From Hyphomicrobiales bacterium (GTDB taxonomy: Bacteria; Pseudomonadota; Alphaproteobacteria; Rhizobiales; Rhizobiaceae): a DNA stretch of 64,000 nt. The notes below the pieces were generated by a model. It worked only from the letters and a program-made list of their open reading frames with translations. It was not told the DNA's origin and ran no database searches. Positions 39,935-49,536 of this stretch are shown here, in pieces. The stretch is taken from the NCBI GenBank assembly GCA_900470155.1, contig UBZT01000004.1, positions 124,001 through 188,000 of the forward strand. Direction: 5' to 3'. How positions within the stretch are numbered: the stretch's first letter is position 1; every line of letters begins with the position of its first letter. Position numbers and translations under genes: made by a program.

Positions 39935-40432
39935 TCATGAGGACGTTCCCATATGGTTCCGCCCAGCTGTGATCAGCCGGTCAATCGAATTGTCGAGAGC
40001 AATTTTCTCGAGATGAAGTGCCTCCAACTCCTCGAGATGTTGATGGGATTCATTTAGTTTGACATCTAATTGATCAAGGAGACCGATGAGGGGAGCATCA
40101 AAAAGCAACCTTGCATTGGCGCTAGTCTCCTCCAGCCGTCGCTTAGATCGCAAGTAGAGTGCTAGATTTTCGGCCTCACGCTCGGTCTGGGCCGGACTAC
40201 TTTCGCCATTGTTCTGCAACGCATCGTATTCCATGACCTCGTCATACCAGATGGACACGACCCGTCGCATCTCGCTCAGTGAAGCGATAGTATCAACAAA
40301 AGCTTCGGTCTGCCTTTCCCAACGCTTTTCATTTTTGTATCTGCCTAGTGCCCAACTTACCGTCAACCGCGCCACAAGCATTGCAACGGCTCCTTGGGTG
40401 AAGAGCTTTATAGCTTCTGCTTTGTAGTCCAT
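39935..40432 (-). CDS. Unrecognised membrane-anchored coiled-coil protein
   Basis: The 165-residue protein has one membrane helix near residues 9-29 (LFTQGAVAMLVARLTVSWAL) and a long cytoplasmic helical part with RYKNEKRWERQTEAFVDTIASLSEMRRV, a charged WE(K/R)(Q/K)xEA pattern seen in many unassigned membrane proteins, then heptad-like LDVKLNESHQHLEELEALHLEKIALD. The frame is open up to 40612, but the ATG at 40432 after AGGGGGGGGCACA gives a start just before the helix. It is lower in GC than the core genes. It precedes the two-helix gene on the same strand, so the two probably form one accessory unit. Function unknown. Confidence 0.65.
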   Translation of the reverse strand: MDYKAEAIKLFTQGAVAMLVARLTVSWALGRYKNEKRWERQTEAFVDTIASLSEMRRVVSIWYDEVMEYDALQNNGESSPAQTEREAENLALYLRSKRRLEETSANARLLFDAPLIGLLDQLDVKLNESHQHLEELEALHLEKIALDNSIDRLITAGRNHMGTSS

Positions 40433-40589
40433 TGTGCCCCCCCCTGAGATGATCAGCTTTCTCGCATTGGTACCTTTCCCACCTGCAACGGAATAGGCCA
40501 AATCGACCGACTGGATTAGACATCCGTCGAAAAGCTGAACCGCACCGAGTTTGCCGGAGGCCATATCTCCTAAGACCACCTCACCAACG

Positions 40590-40619
40590 AAAAAACCCCG
40601 CCATGTTACCATGACGGGG
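40590..40619 (-). terminator. Terminator after ilvE
   Basis: On the minus strand, CCCCGTCATG pairs with CATGGCGGGG (one mismatch) around GTAA, followed by six Ts (40590-40619). It lies 28 bases past the ilvE stop and marks the right-hand boundary of the accessory-looking stretch. Confidence 0.8.
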
Positions 40620-40647
40620 CTCTCTTCATTCCAATTCTGCCAGCCGC

Positions 40648-41751
40648 TTACGCCAGCGTGACGTCCTTCACCCAGCCATGGCTGTCGGCGACCGTGCCGC
40701 GCTGGATGCCGGTCAGCTGGTTGCGCAGCTTTTCGGTTTCCATGCCGGTGCCGGCATTGCCGATGACAAATTCGCCGCCGGCATGGCGCACGGTGCCGAT
40801 GGCGGCAACGACGGCGGCGGTGCCGCAGGCAAAGGCCTCGCGCAGCTTGCCGCTGGTCGCGTCATTCTGCCATTCCTCGAAGGAATAGGGGCGCTCGACG
40901 ACATTGAGGCCGTTTTCCGTCGCCAGCTTGATGATCGAGGCACGGGTGATGCCCGGCAGGATCGTGCCGGCGAGCGGCGGGGTGACGATCGTGCCGTCAT
41001 TCATCACGAAGAACACGTTCATGCCGCCCAGTTCTTCCACCCAGCGATGCTCGGCCGCGTCGAGGAAGACGACCTGGTCGCAGCCGCGCTTGGTGGCTTC
41101 GGCCTGGGCAAGCAGGCTGCCGGCATAATTGCCGCCGCATTTGGCAGCCCCCGTGCCGCCGGGGCCGGCGCGGGTAAAATCTTCCGAGACCCAGAGCGTG
41201 ACCGGCTTGCCGCCGCCCTTGAAATAAGGGCCGACCGGCGAGGCGATGACGCAGAAGATATATTGGCGCGACGGGCGCACACCGAGAAAGGTCTCGCTGG
41301 CGAACATGAACGGGCGCAGATAGAGGCTGCCTTCGCCCTCCGGCACCCATTTGGCGTCGATCTTCACCAGCTCTTCGACCGCCTTGAGGAACAGTTCCTC
41401 CGGCACGTCCGGCATCGCCATGCGCGCGGCCGACTTGTTGAAGCGGCGGGCGTTTTCTTCCGGGCGAAACAGCGTGATGCGGCCGTCCGGCGTGCGATAG
41501 GCCTTCATGCCCTCGAAGATTTCCTGGGCATAATGCAGGACGCTGGCCGCCGGGTCGATCTGGAAGGGCGCGCGCGCCTTGACCTCGGCCGAATGCCAGC
41601 CCTTGTCGATGTCCCACTGGATCACGGTCATATGGTCGGTAAACAGCGTGCCGAAGCCGAGGTTTTCAAATGCCTTCAGCCGCTCGGCTTCCGCCATTGG
41701 ATGGGCATTCGGTGTGATCGTGAAGTCGAGCAATGCGGTATCTGTGGTCAT
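40648..41751 (-). CDS. ilvE: Branched-chain amino acid aminotransferase
   Basis: The 367-residue PLP enzyme transfers amino groups to and from Leu, Ile and Val. It is a class IV (fold type IV) transaminase of the larger bacterial type: HYAQEIFEGMKAYRTPDG, FNKSAARMAMPD, LYLRPFMFASETFLGVRPS, then CGGNYAGSLLAQAEATKRGCDQVVFLDAAEHRWVEELGGMN with the PLP Lys in the KCGGNYA region, and TIVTPPLAGTILPGITR near the C terminus. Length and motifs are standard. A minus-strand terminator follows. The ATG at 41751 is chosen; no ribosome binding site stands out. Confidence 0.95.
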   Translation of the reverse strand: MTTDTALLDFTITPNAHPMAEAERLKAFENLGFGTLFTDHMTVIQWDIDKGWHSAEVKARAPFQIDPAASVLHYAQEIFEGMKAYRTPDGRITLFRPEENARRFNKSAARMAMPDVPEELFLKAVEELVKIDAKWVPEGEGSLYLRPFMFASETFLGVRPSRQYIFCVIASPVGPYFKGGGKPVTLWVSEDFTRAGPGGTGAAKCGGNYAGSLLAQAEATKRGCDQVVFLDAAEHRWVEELGGMNVFFVMNDGTIVTPPLAGTILPGITRASIIKLATENGLNVVERPYSFEEWQNDATSGKLREAFACGTAAVVAAIGTVRHAGGEFVIGNAGTGMETEKLRNQLTGIQRGTVADSHGWVKDVTLA

Positions 41752-41906
41752 GGGGAGCCTGTGCTGGATAATTCGACAATGCTGTCGGCCATGCCCGTAT
41801 GCTGCGACATGATCCGGAAGCCGTGGTTTGTGCGGTTCCGGGCGGTTTTGTCAACTGAAACCCGCAGGTGCAGCGCAGCAATTACGCGTGTATGCAAGCC
41901 TGCGGA

Positions 41907-42545
41907 TCAGGCGACAAAGGCGGAGACGAGAAACCACATCCCGCAGGCGGCGATCACGCCGCCGAGCCCGCGCACCAGCCGGCCGTCAAACAGCGGCTTC
42001 AGCCCGTAGCCGATGCCGATGCCGAGCACGTGGATGACCCCGGTCGACACGACGAAGCCGACGGTAAATGCCGCAGGGTCAGTGGCGCGCGGCACCAGCA
42101 CGCCATGCGGTATGCCATGCAGGACGGCGAAGGCCGAGACGAGCACAAGTGCTGCCCATTCCGGCGCCTTCCACTGCGCGGCAATGACCGCGCCCAGCAC
42201 CAGCACCGAGACGGCAATGCCGACCTGCACGATCTCGGTCGGCAGCAGGCCCAGCATGCCGAGCACGCCGCCGATGCACATGATCAGCGGAAAGGTCGCC
42301 GGCAGCGACCACACCGAGCGACCGCCCATCTGCGCGCCCCAGAGCCCGACGGCAAGCATGGCAAGGAAGTGATCGGGACCGGCGAGCGGATGGCCGAAGC
42401 CGCTGCCGAAGCCGCCCAGCGGCCCGTCCATCACATGCGCTTCGGCCACCGAGGGCAGGGCGGCCAGCAGGAGTGCCGGCAGGAGTGCCGACGGCAGGCC
42501 TGTCCGGAGATAAGCGCGTGTGATGCGGCAAGGCTTGAGGTTCAT
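41907..42545 (-). CDS. HupE/UreJ-family membrane protein (copy 1)
   Basis: The 212-residue protein has a cleavable-type signal sequence (about 1-36, ending ALPSVAEA) followed by a conserved HVMDGPLGGFGSGFGHPLAGPDHFLAML block; the HPLxGxDH motif is the HupE/UreJ metal-site signature. Six hydrophobic segments follow, with WGAQMGGRSVW and AVLHGIPHGVLVP carrying more His. HupE and UreJ serve as nickel (or cobalt) importers. GGAGATCGTC precedes the ATG at 42545; the longer open frame up to 42701 lacks a good site. It is divergent from a paralogue, copy 2, with about 45-50% visible identity in the conserved blocks. Confidence 0.9.
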   Translation of the reverse strand: MNLKPCRITRAYLRTGLPSALLPALLLAALPSVAEAHVMDGPLGGFGSGFGHPLAGPDHFLAMLAVGLWGAQMGGRSVWSLPATFPLIMCIGGVLGMLGLLPTEIVQVGIAVSVLVLGAVIAAQWKAPEWAALVLVSAFAVLHGIPHGVLVPRATDPAAFTVGFVVSTGVIHVLGIGIGYGLKPLFDGRLVRGLGGVIAACGMWFLVSAFVA

Positions 42546-42862
42546 GACGATCTCCGGTCGAAGGCGGCAGGCGCCGGCACGGTTTTTATCCGGCCCTTGC
42601 TCTACAGTCATCGGCGATTCGGTTATAGTCGTGGCAAAGCATGCGGCTCGGCCGGTCATCCTGCTTTTGCCGCAAAGCTGTCGTTCTGGCTCTCCCGGCA
42701 TGCAGGACTGGACTGCCGGGATACTGCGCGCCTAGATACGAACTGCCAATGTCTGCCTGCTGACCGGTCGCCTGACCAAGCACCTTCGGGCACCAGAGCG
42801 GGTGCATGAAAGGGTGCCTGATCCGCCCGTCGACCGAACGCCTGCCAAATCCGGAGACCATC
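42546..42862. other. Shared control region of the divergent HupE-like genes
   Basis: 317 bases without a supported gene. It holds a perfect 8-bp stem, TCCCGGCA with TGCCGGGA (42693-42721), read toward copy 2 with no T-run. I looked for a cobalamin riboswitch box and do not see a convincing one. Confidence 0.5.
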
Positions 42863-43474
42863 ATGCCGCGCATTCTGTCCCGCTCCCGCCTTCACTCCCG
42901 CCTGCCCGTCCTTGTCGCCGCAGCAGCGCTTGCCGCCATGCCGGGGCTTGCCGAAGCGCATATCCTGACCGGCGAGGCCGGTGGCTTCCTGCATGGTTTC
43001 GAACATCCGCTCTCGGGTCTCGACCATCTGCTCGCCATGTTCTGCGTCGGTCTCTGGGGCGCGCAGATGGGCGGCCGCGCCGTCTGGAGCCTGCCGATCG
43101 CCTTTCCGCTGATCATGGTCGTCGGCGGCATCATGGGCATCGCCGGTCTGCCGCTGCCGGGCGTCGAAAGCGGCATTGCGCTGTCGATCGTCGTTCTCGG
43201 CGCAGCCATTGCCCTTGTCTGGCGCCCGCCGGAACTTCTTGCGCTTCTGGTCATTGGCGTCTTTGCGGTCTTCCATGGTTATGCCCATGGTGCCGAATTG
43301 CCGGGTGCTGCCGATCCGGCCGACTATGCCATCGGCTTTGTCGTCGCGACCGGCCTCATCCATCTCGCCGGCATTGCCGTGGGCCTCGCCTTCCAGCGAT
43401 GGCGTGAGGGCAATCTGTCGCGCGCGCTCGGCGGGTTGATCGGCCTTGGTGGCCTGTATTTCCTCGTCGCCTGA
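42863..43474 (+). CDS. HupE/UreJ-family membrane protein (copy 2)
   Basis: The 203-residue protein is a paralogue of the divergent copy 1. It has a signal-like start (VLVAAAALAAMPGLAEA), then the metal block HILTGEAGGFLHGFEHPLSGLDHLLAMF, WGAQMGGRAVW and AVFHGYAHGAELPG. Six hydrophobic segments are predicted. GGAGACCATC lies before the ATG at 42863. The gene leads a run that continues into an unrecognised multi-pass protein and a DUF1007-like periplasmic protein. Expected role: nickel or cobalt uptake; which metal cannot be told. Confidence 0.9.
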   Translation: MPRILSRSRLHSRLPVLVAAAALAAMPGLAEAHILTGEAGGFLHGFEHPLSGLDHLLAMFCVGLWGAQMGGRAVWSLPIAFPLIMVVGGIMGIAGLPLPGVESGIALSIVVLGAAIALVWRPPELLALLVIGVFAVFHGYAHGAELPGAADPADYAIGFVVATGLIHLAGIAVGLAFQRWREGNLSRALGGLIGLGGLYFLVA

Positions 43475-43544
43475 TGCGGCCCGCCCCGGTTGGCCCGGAT
43501 GGCTTCCGGCTCGGCTGCGGCCGGTCGCTCCCGTGAGTGCGGTG

Positions 43545-44252
43545 ATGCGAAAATCCGGCTGGATCCTGCTGGCCGCCGGTGGCGTCTGTCTGCTGGTTTT
43601 GCTGGCGCTTGATCTGGCCGCCGGCCACCGCTGGCTGCTGCTCGACCTGTGCTCGGCCGAGCGTCTCCTGCCGCTGTTCGGGATCGGCCTGTTGATCGGC
43701 CAGCTGCCGCAGCCGGCACGACTGGCGGCTGCCCTTTTGCTGGTCGCGGGGGCCGTGCTGGGACTGCTGCTGCGCGAACACGTTTATCTGCTGCTGGCGC
43801 CGATCCCCGGCGCCGCCGCCAACCTTTTCCTCACCGGCCCGTTCGCCTGCGTGCTGACTGGCTTGGCCCTGGTTCTGCCGCGCCCCGCAAGGCCTTATGT
43901 CGCCCTGCCGCTGGTCCCGCTGGTCGCAGCGGCGATCGCGATCGCGACGCGGCTGGGCGATCCGACGCTGTATGCGCCGCATTATCTCGCTCAGGCCCTT
44001 CTGGCCCAGCTCTGGTTCGTCGCCGTCATCGCGCTGCCGGTCATGCGGTTCGACCCGCACTGGCTGTCGATCGGTAGCCGCATCCTCGCCAGCTGGATGA
44101 TCGCCATCGGCCTGCTTTATGGTGGCGCCTATCTGGCTGCCCGGGACAAGAGCCTGATGCCGCCACCCTTTGCCGCGCTCGGCGGCGAGGGCGCGTTCGC
44201 AGGCTTCGAGCCGCTTCTCCCAGCGCTCGACAAGGCCGGAGCCGGGCGATGA
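43545..44252 (+). CDS. Unrecognised multi-pass membrane protein in the HupE-linked cluster
   Basis: The 235-residue protein has about seven hydrophobic segments (for example SGWILLAAGGVCLLVLLALDLAA, LLPLFGIGLLIGQLP, and FVAVIALPVMRF) separated by short loops. No known transporter signature is visible. It lies between HupE copy 2 (70-base gap) and the DUF1007-like gene, which starts inside its stop codon (ATGA overlap), so it is almost certainly cotranscribed with the latter. A membrane partner of the metal-transport system is a reasonable guess only. A GTG twelve bases upstream is an alternative start. Confidence 0.7.
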   Translation: MRKSGWILLAAGGVCLLVLLALDLAAGHRWLLLDLCSAERLLPLFGIGLLIGQLPQPARLAAALLLVAGAVLGLLLREHVYLLLAPIPGAAANLFLTGPFACVLTGLALVLPRPARPYVALPLVPLVAAAIAIATRLGDPTLYAPHYLAQALLAQLWFVAVIALPVMRFDPHWLSIGSRILASWMIAIGLLYGGAYLAARDKSLMPPPFAALGGEGAFAGFEPLLPALDKAGAGR

Positions 44253-44857
44253 GACGCACGACAGGATATCGCCCGCTGTTCACCCGGTTTGTTTTCGCCG
44301 CGAGCCTGCTGTTTGCCGCGCCGGCGTCTGCCCACCCCGATATGGCGGTGACGGCGCGCTTCCTGTTCGACTTTCATGCCGGCCGGCTGACCGGCATGGC
44401 AGAGCGGCTCGCCTTTGATACACTGACCAGCGCCCGGCTTCTGCAACGCGTCGATGCCGATCGCGATGGCGCGCTCGGCCCTGAGGAGGCGGAACGCCTG
44501 GCAACCGAGATCGCCGCCAACCTGCAAGGCCGTGGCTTCTTCACCGAAATCACGGTCGCGGGCAGGCCCGTTCGGCTGGCTGCGCCAAGCGCGCGCCATG
44601 TGACGATGGAGGCGGGGCATATCGTGCTGAACCTCGCCTTTGCCCTGCACGATCCCGCTCGGCTGGAAGGTGGCGCACGGCTGGAACTGATGCTGCGCGA
44701 CCGCGACCTGACGCTTGCCTTCCGCTTCGCGCCGGACCGGCCGCTGATCCTGCGCGGCGATGACGGGCGCTGCACGACGACGATAGAGCCGAAGCCGGAT
44801 GCGGTCTATTTCGGCGGCCTCGTCACCCCGGAGGTGGCCGTTCTCGCCTGCCGCTGA
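44249..44857 (+). CDS. DUF1007-like periplasmic protein
   Basis: The 202-residue protein overlaps the preceding gene by four bases. It has a signal peptide (about residues 1-28, ending APASA) and begins HPDMAVTARFLFDF, the His-plus-WxxF-like start of DUF1007 proteins, which accompany nickel/cobalt transporters. The EF-hand-like loop DADRDGALGPEE near residue 70 is also typical of the family. Later Cys-containing motifs (GDDGRCTTTIEPKPDAVYFGG and AVLACR) may form a disulfide. Role: periplasmic metal-handling partner, inferred from family context. Confidence 0.75.
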   Translation: MRRTTGYRPLFTRFVFAASLLFAAPASAHPDMAVTARFLFDFHAGRLTGMAERLAFDTLTSARLLQRVDADRDGALGPEEAERLATEIAANLQGRGFFTEITVAGRPVRLAAPSARHVTMEAGHIVLNLAFALHDPARLEGGARLELMLRDRDLTLAFRFAPDRPLILRGDDGRCTTTIEPKPDAVYFGGLVTPEVAVLACR

Positions 44858-44864
44858 ACCGGCC

Positions 44865-45746
44865 TCAGCTGAAAATCGCCCGGTCCGCCTCGACGGCTTC
44901 CTGCAGGAACTGCACCACGGCGCGCACACGCACCAGTTCGCGCGCGCTTTCGTGGAAAGTCGTCCAGTAGGCGCGGCGGATCGTGACATCGGGCATGACC
45001 CGCACGAGGCTTTCATGTTGGCGCGCGATATAGCTGTGCAGGATGCCGATGCCGGCGCCGGCCAGCACCGCTTCCGTCTGGCCGATCGCCGAGGAGATTT
45101 CGAAGCCGGCATTCCAGTCGCGCATCACCTCGCCGGTGAAATTGAGCGACGGCGTGAAGATCAGGTCCTCCACATAGCCGACGCGGCGATGGGTCTTCAG
45201 CGCCTCCGGCGTCGCCGGCAGTCCGTGCGCCTCGGCATATGATTTCGCGGCATAGAGCCCAAGCGTGTAGTCGACGAGCTTGGACGAGACGAGCCGCCCC
45301 TGGTCGGGACGCTCCAGTGTCACCGCGATGTCCGCCTCGCGCTGTGACAGCGAAAAAGAGCGTGGCACCGGCACGAGCTGGATCTTCAGTTCCGGATGTC
45401 GCTCGATCAGGGCGCCGAGCCGTGAGGCGAGGAAGAACACGCCGAAACCATCAGGCGCGCCGATGCGCACGGTGCCCGCCACCTGCGTATCGGTCCGCCC
45501 CAGGCGGGCCTGAGCCTCCAGCATCTCGGTTTCCATGCGCTCGGCGGAAGCGAGAAATGCCTCACCCTCGGCGGTCAGCTCGCAGCCATTGGTACGGCGG
45601 ATGAAGAGCCGCGTCTTCAACGCTTCCTCAAGCGACGTCAGCCGCCGCGACAGGGTCGCATGGTTCAGGCCGAGGCGCCGTGATGCGCCAAGGATCTGGC
45701 CGGTACGCGCAACCGCCAGGAATATCCGCACATCGTCCCAGTTCAT
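44865..45746 (-). CDS. LysR-family transcriptional regulator
   Basis: The 293-residue protein has the LysR winged helix (residues about 5-62, IFLAVARTGQILGASRRLGLNHATLSRRLTSLEE) and a ligand domain with AQARLGRTDTQVAGTVRIGAPDGFGVFFLASRLG. The gene begins four bases after the stop of an ABM-domain monooxygenase gene on the same strand, so the two are cotranscribed. That suggests it controls the monooxygenase or a linked stress response. The inducer is unknown. Confidence 0.92.
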   Translation of the reverse strand: MNWDDVRIFLAVARTGQILGASRRLGLNHATLSRRLTSLEEALKTRLFIRRTNGCELTAEGEAFLASAERMETEMLEAQARLGRTDTQVAGTVRIGAPDGFGVFFLASRLGALIERHPELKIQLVPVPRSFSLSQREADIAVTLERPDQGRLVSSKLVDYTLGLYAAKSYAEAHGLPATPEALKTHRRVGYVEDLIFTPSLNFTGEVMRDWNAGFEISSAIGQTEAVLAGAGIGILHSYIARQHESLVRVMPDVTIRRAYWTTFHESARELVRVRAVVQFLQEAVEADRAIFS

Positions 45747-45749
45747 CGT

Positions 45750-46076
45750 CTAGTCCATCTTGCTGCGCATGAGGAGCGGATCGACATCGATCAGCCGCAG
45801 GGCTTTGACCATGCCGGACGTCAGGCTTTTGTATTTGAGAAAATGCGGCGTTTGCAGATGGGCCTCGTAGTCCCTTTGGCTGGCATAGACTTCGAGGATG
45901 CGGATCTGGGCCGGGTCCTCCTGGAGCGCAACGGCATTCAGCATGAGTACGCCCGGTTCCATGGCGACGGAAGCCTCGATCTCCTCGGCCAGCAGCAGGC
46001 GATAGGCCTCCAACTGGTCCGCCTCGATTTCCAGTTCGGCCATTCTGACGATCGGGGCAGTGCGCGCTTCGCTCAT
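45750..46076 (-). CDS. Antibiotic-biosynthesis monooxygenase (ABM) domain protein
   Basis: The 108-residue protein is a single ABM/ferredoxin-like domain: MAELEIEADQLEAYRLLLAEEIEASVAMEPGVLMLNAVALQEDPAQIRILEVYASQRDYEAHLQTPHFLKYKS. The HLxTPHFxxY motif near residue 77 is typical of YgiN-type quinol monooxygenases and related small enzymes. It is upstream of, and coupled to, a LysR regulator gene. Substrate is not predictable. Confidence 0.88.
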   Translation of the reverse strand: MSEARTAPIVRMAELEIEADQLEAYRLLLAEEIEASVAMEPGVLMLNAVALQEDPAQIRILEVYASQRDYEAHLQTPHFLKYKSLTSGMVKALRLIDVDPLLMRSKMD

Positions 46077-46218
46077 CTCGGGGGTCCAGCAAGGATTGGT
46101 TACATCAATTCTCGCACAGCAGGCGCCAGTTTCATAGCGCTGACCTGTTGAATTTGAGGCGCCCTCCCCCGATCAGGAGGTGTCACGTCCCGCCTGGGAA
46201 CGCATTGGCGACGCTAAA

Positions 46219-46680
46219 TCACAGCCCGGAGCCTGACAAACCGGTGTCCAGCCCGAGCAGGGAAAGTTTGTTCTCGAAACCGTCGGCGATGTCCGACAGG
46301 CGGATGGTCGCAAAGCGCGCAAGCAGCAATTCTTCTGCCGCGCGCCTGGCGTCCTCCAGTGCTTCGTTGACCGCGATCTCGACCAGGCAGCCGGCATGAT
46401 CGGAAGATGACACGAGACAGAACATGTCCGGCCGCTCCAGCGCCTCATAGACGTCGAGCAGGGTGATCTCGGCAAGCGGCCTTGTCAGCCGCCAGCCGCC
46501 GCCATGGCCCTTTTCCGACTGCACGTATCCGCGCTCGCGCAGGCCCGCCATCGTCCGGCGCACGACGACGGGATTGGTGTTGAGCATCCTGGCGATCATC
46601 TCGGATGTCATGCTGTCTGCATGGCGGTCGAGATGGATCAATACATGCAGCATGCGCGACAGCCGTGTGTCACCTCGCAT
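46219..46680 (-). CDS. Rrf2-family transcriptional regulator
   Basis: The 153-residue protein has an Rrf2 winged helix (residues about 1-85: TRLSRMLHVLIHLDRHADSM, ARMLNTNPVVVRRTMAGL and GHGGGWRLTRP). It lacks the three-Cys Fe-S cluster loop of IscR and RirA; only two Cys are visible (MFCLVSSSDHAGCLV), so it may sense thiol redox or a ligand directly. The frame extends upstream to 46737, but the ATG at 46680 with AGAAGGATACGCCG is the better start. It is divergent from a thioredoxin-reductase-like gene, its likely target. Confidence 0.9.
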   Translation of the reverse strand: MRGDTRLSRMLHVLIHLDRHADSMTSEMIARMLNTNPVVVRRTMAGLRERGYVQSEKGHGGGWRLTRPLAEITLLDVYEALERPDMFCLVSSSDHAGCLVEIAVNEALEDARRAAEELLLARFATIRLSDIADGFENKLSLLGLDTGLSGSGL

Positions 46681-46741
46681 CGGCGTATCCTTCTGGGGTT
46701 GCCTGTATCCGATAGCGCAAAGTGCCTTATGCAACAAGCGG

Positions 46742-46794
46742 AGTTACATCACTTGACGGGCGCCACTTCTGTAACTTATGAAACTACGTAACTT
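46742..46794. promoter_or_regulatory. GTAACTT repeats between the Rrf2 gene and the flavoprotein gene
   Basis: GTAACTT occurs at 46771-46777 and 46788-46794 (17 bases apart), and AGTTAC at 46742-46747 forms an inverted match to the first. They lie in the 138-base divergent gap. Such repeats are a plausible operator for the Rrf2 regulator. Inference from position. Confidence 0.5.
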
Positions 46795-46818
46795 GAAAAG
46801 ATACGTGAAAAGGAGCAG

Positions 46819-47727
46819 ATGATGAAATTCGATGCTATCGTCGTCGGTGGAAGCTTTGCCGGCCTGTCCGCCGCCATGCAGCTCGTGCGCGCGCGAAAAC
46901 AGGTTATGATGGCTGACGCCGGTCGTCCGCGCAACCGTTTCGCCGCAACCGCGCATGGCTTTCTCGGCCAGGACAATCGCCGCCCGGCTGATATCCGTGC
47001 GGATGCGCTGGCCCAGCTCGGCCGTTATCCGACCTTCACGCTGTGGGAGGACGAGGCCCTGGTGGCCGAGCGCCGCATCGGCGGCTTCCATCTCGAGCTG
47101 GCCGAGCATGGCACTGCCGAAAGCACTGTCCTGGTCCTTGCCCTTGGCGTCGAGGATACGCTGCCGGCGATACCGGGCCTTGCCGAACGCTGGGGCAGGA
47201 GCGTGCTGCATTGCCCCTATTGCCACGGCTTCGAGATCGGCGGCGGGCCGATCGGCATCCTCGCCTCGTCGCCGCTCGCCGCGCACCAGGGCGGCCTGCT
47301 GCCGGATTGGGGCAAGACCACCATGTTCGTCGAGCCGGGGGTGACCTTCGATGAGGAATTGTCCGCGATGCTCTCGGCACGCGGCGTCACGAGAGAAACC
47401 GAACGGGTCGTCGAACTGCTGGGCGAGGGGCAGGGCCTGCAGGGAGTCCGCCTTGCCGATGGACGCACGGTCGAGGTCCACGCCCTCTTTGCCCAGTCCA
47501 GGATTGCCATCGCCTCGCCGCTCGCCAGCCAACTCGGGCTGGAGCTGGAGGAAGGCCCTCAAGGGTTCCACATCAAGGCCGAGATGGGCCGCACCAGTAT
47601 GCCCGGCGTCTTTGCCGCCGGCGATGCCGCGAGCCCCATGCACAATGCCACGCTCGCCAGCGCCGCCGGTGTCATGGCCGGGGTGTCGGCCCACCGCGCA
47701 CTGATCGAAGCGTCTTTGTGGGGTTGA
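46819..47727 (+). CDS. Thioredoxin-reductase-like FAD/NAD(P) oxidoreductase
   Basis: The 302-residue flavoprotein has the FAD Rossmann start DAIVVGGSFAGLSAAMQLVRAR and the TrxR layout with a CPYC redox motif near residue 132 (LHCPYCHGFEIGG), then a second NAD(P)-binding half and a C-terminal GVFAAGDAASPMHNATLASAAG. The redox Cys pair is CxxC but the second dinucleotide site is not a standard GGGxxA. AAGGAG lies before the ATG at 46819; an adjacent ATG at 46822 is equally possible. The Rrf2 gene next door probably represses it until a redox signal appears. Confidence 0.92.
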   Translation: MMKFDAIVVGGSFAGLSAAMQLVRARKQVMMADAGRPRNRFAATAHGFLGQDNRRPADIRADALAQLGRYPTFTLWEDEALVAERRIGGFHLELAEHGTAESTVLVLALGVEDTLPAIPGLAERWGRSVLHCPYCHGFEIGGGPIGILASSPLAAHQGGLLPDWGKTTMFVEPGVTFDEELSAMLSARGVTRETERVVELLGEGQGLQGVRLADGRTVEVHALFAQSRIAIASPLASQLGLELEEGPQGFHIKAEMGRTSMPGVFAAGDAASPMHNATLASAAGVMAGVSAHRALIEASLWG

Positions 47728-47840
47728 CGCGTTCGCAAGTTATGGGAGCTACGATTTGCGCACAACGGATGCGATAATCATCGCGTTGATTTGTCAAAAT
47801 CAAAGTGCATACTGCCTGCATAACAATCAGGAGGACACAC

Positions 47841-49337
<1,497 letters not shown>

Positions 49338-49364
49338 CTCCGGCGATCCAGCCAAGAACCTGGG

Positions 49365-49397
49365 AAAAGGGGCGGGGACTATTCCTCGCCCCTTTTT
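49365..49397 (+). terminator. Terminator after mmsA
   Basis: A 9-bp stem, GGGGCGGGG with CCTCGCCCC including one G-U pair (49369-49392), flanked by A4 on the left and T5 on the right; the A/T ends extend the pairing. Confidence 0.88.
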
Positions 49398-49536
49398 GCA
49401 TCGGCATTTCTGCCCGCATCACGCAGGCCGTGTCATCGCGCACTTGAGAATATGATATCGCCATGATTTGAAGGGCATGGGCCGGCCGGTCGGGGGATCG
49501 GAGGCGCGCGAACCAGGATCATTTGAGGGACATTTC

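Noticed and set aside
42546..42862. Cobalamin riboswitch ahead of the HupE copies
   Set aside because: No recognisable B12 box with its neighbouring conserved blocks was found on either strand.
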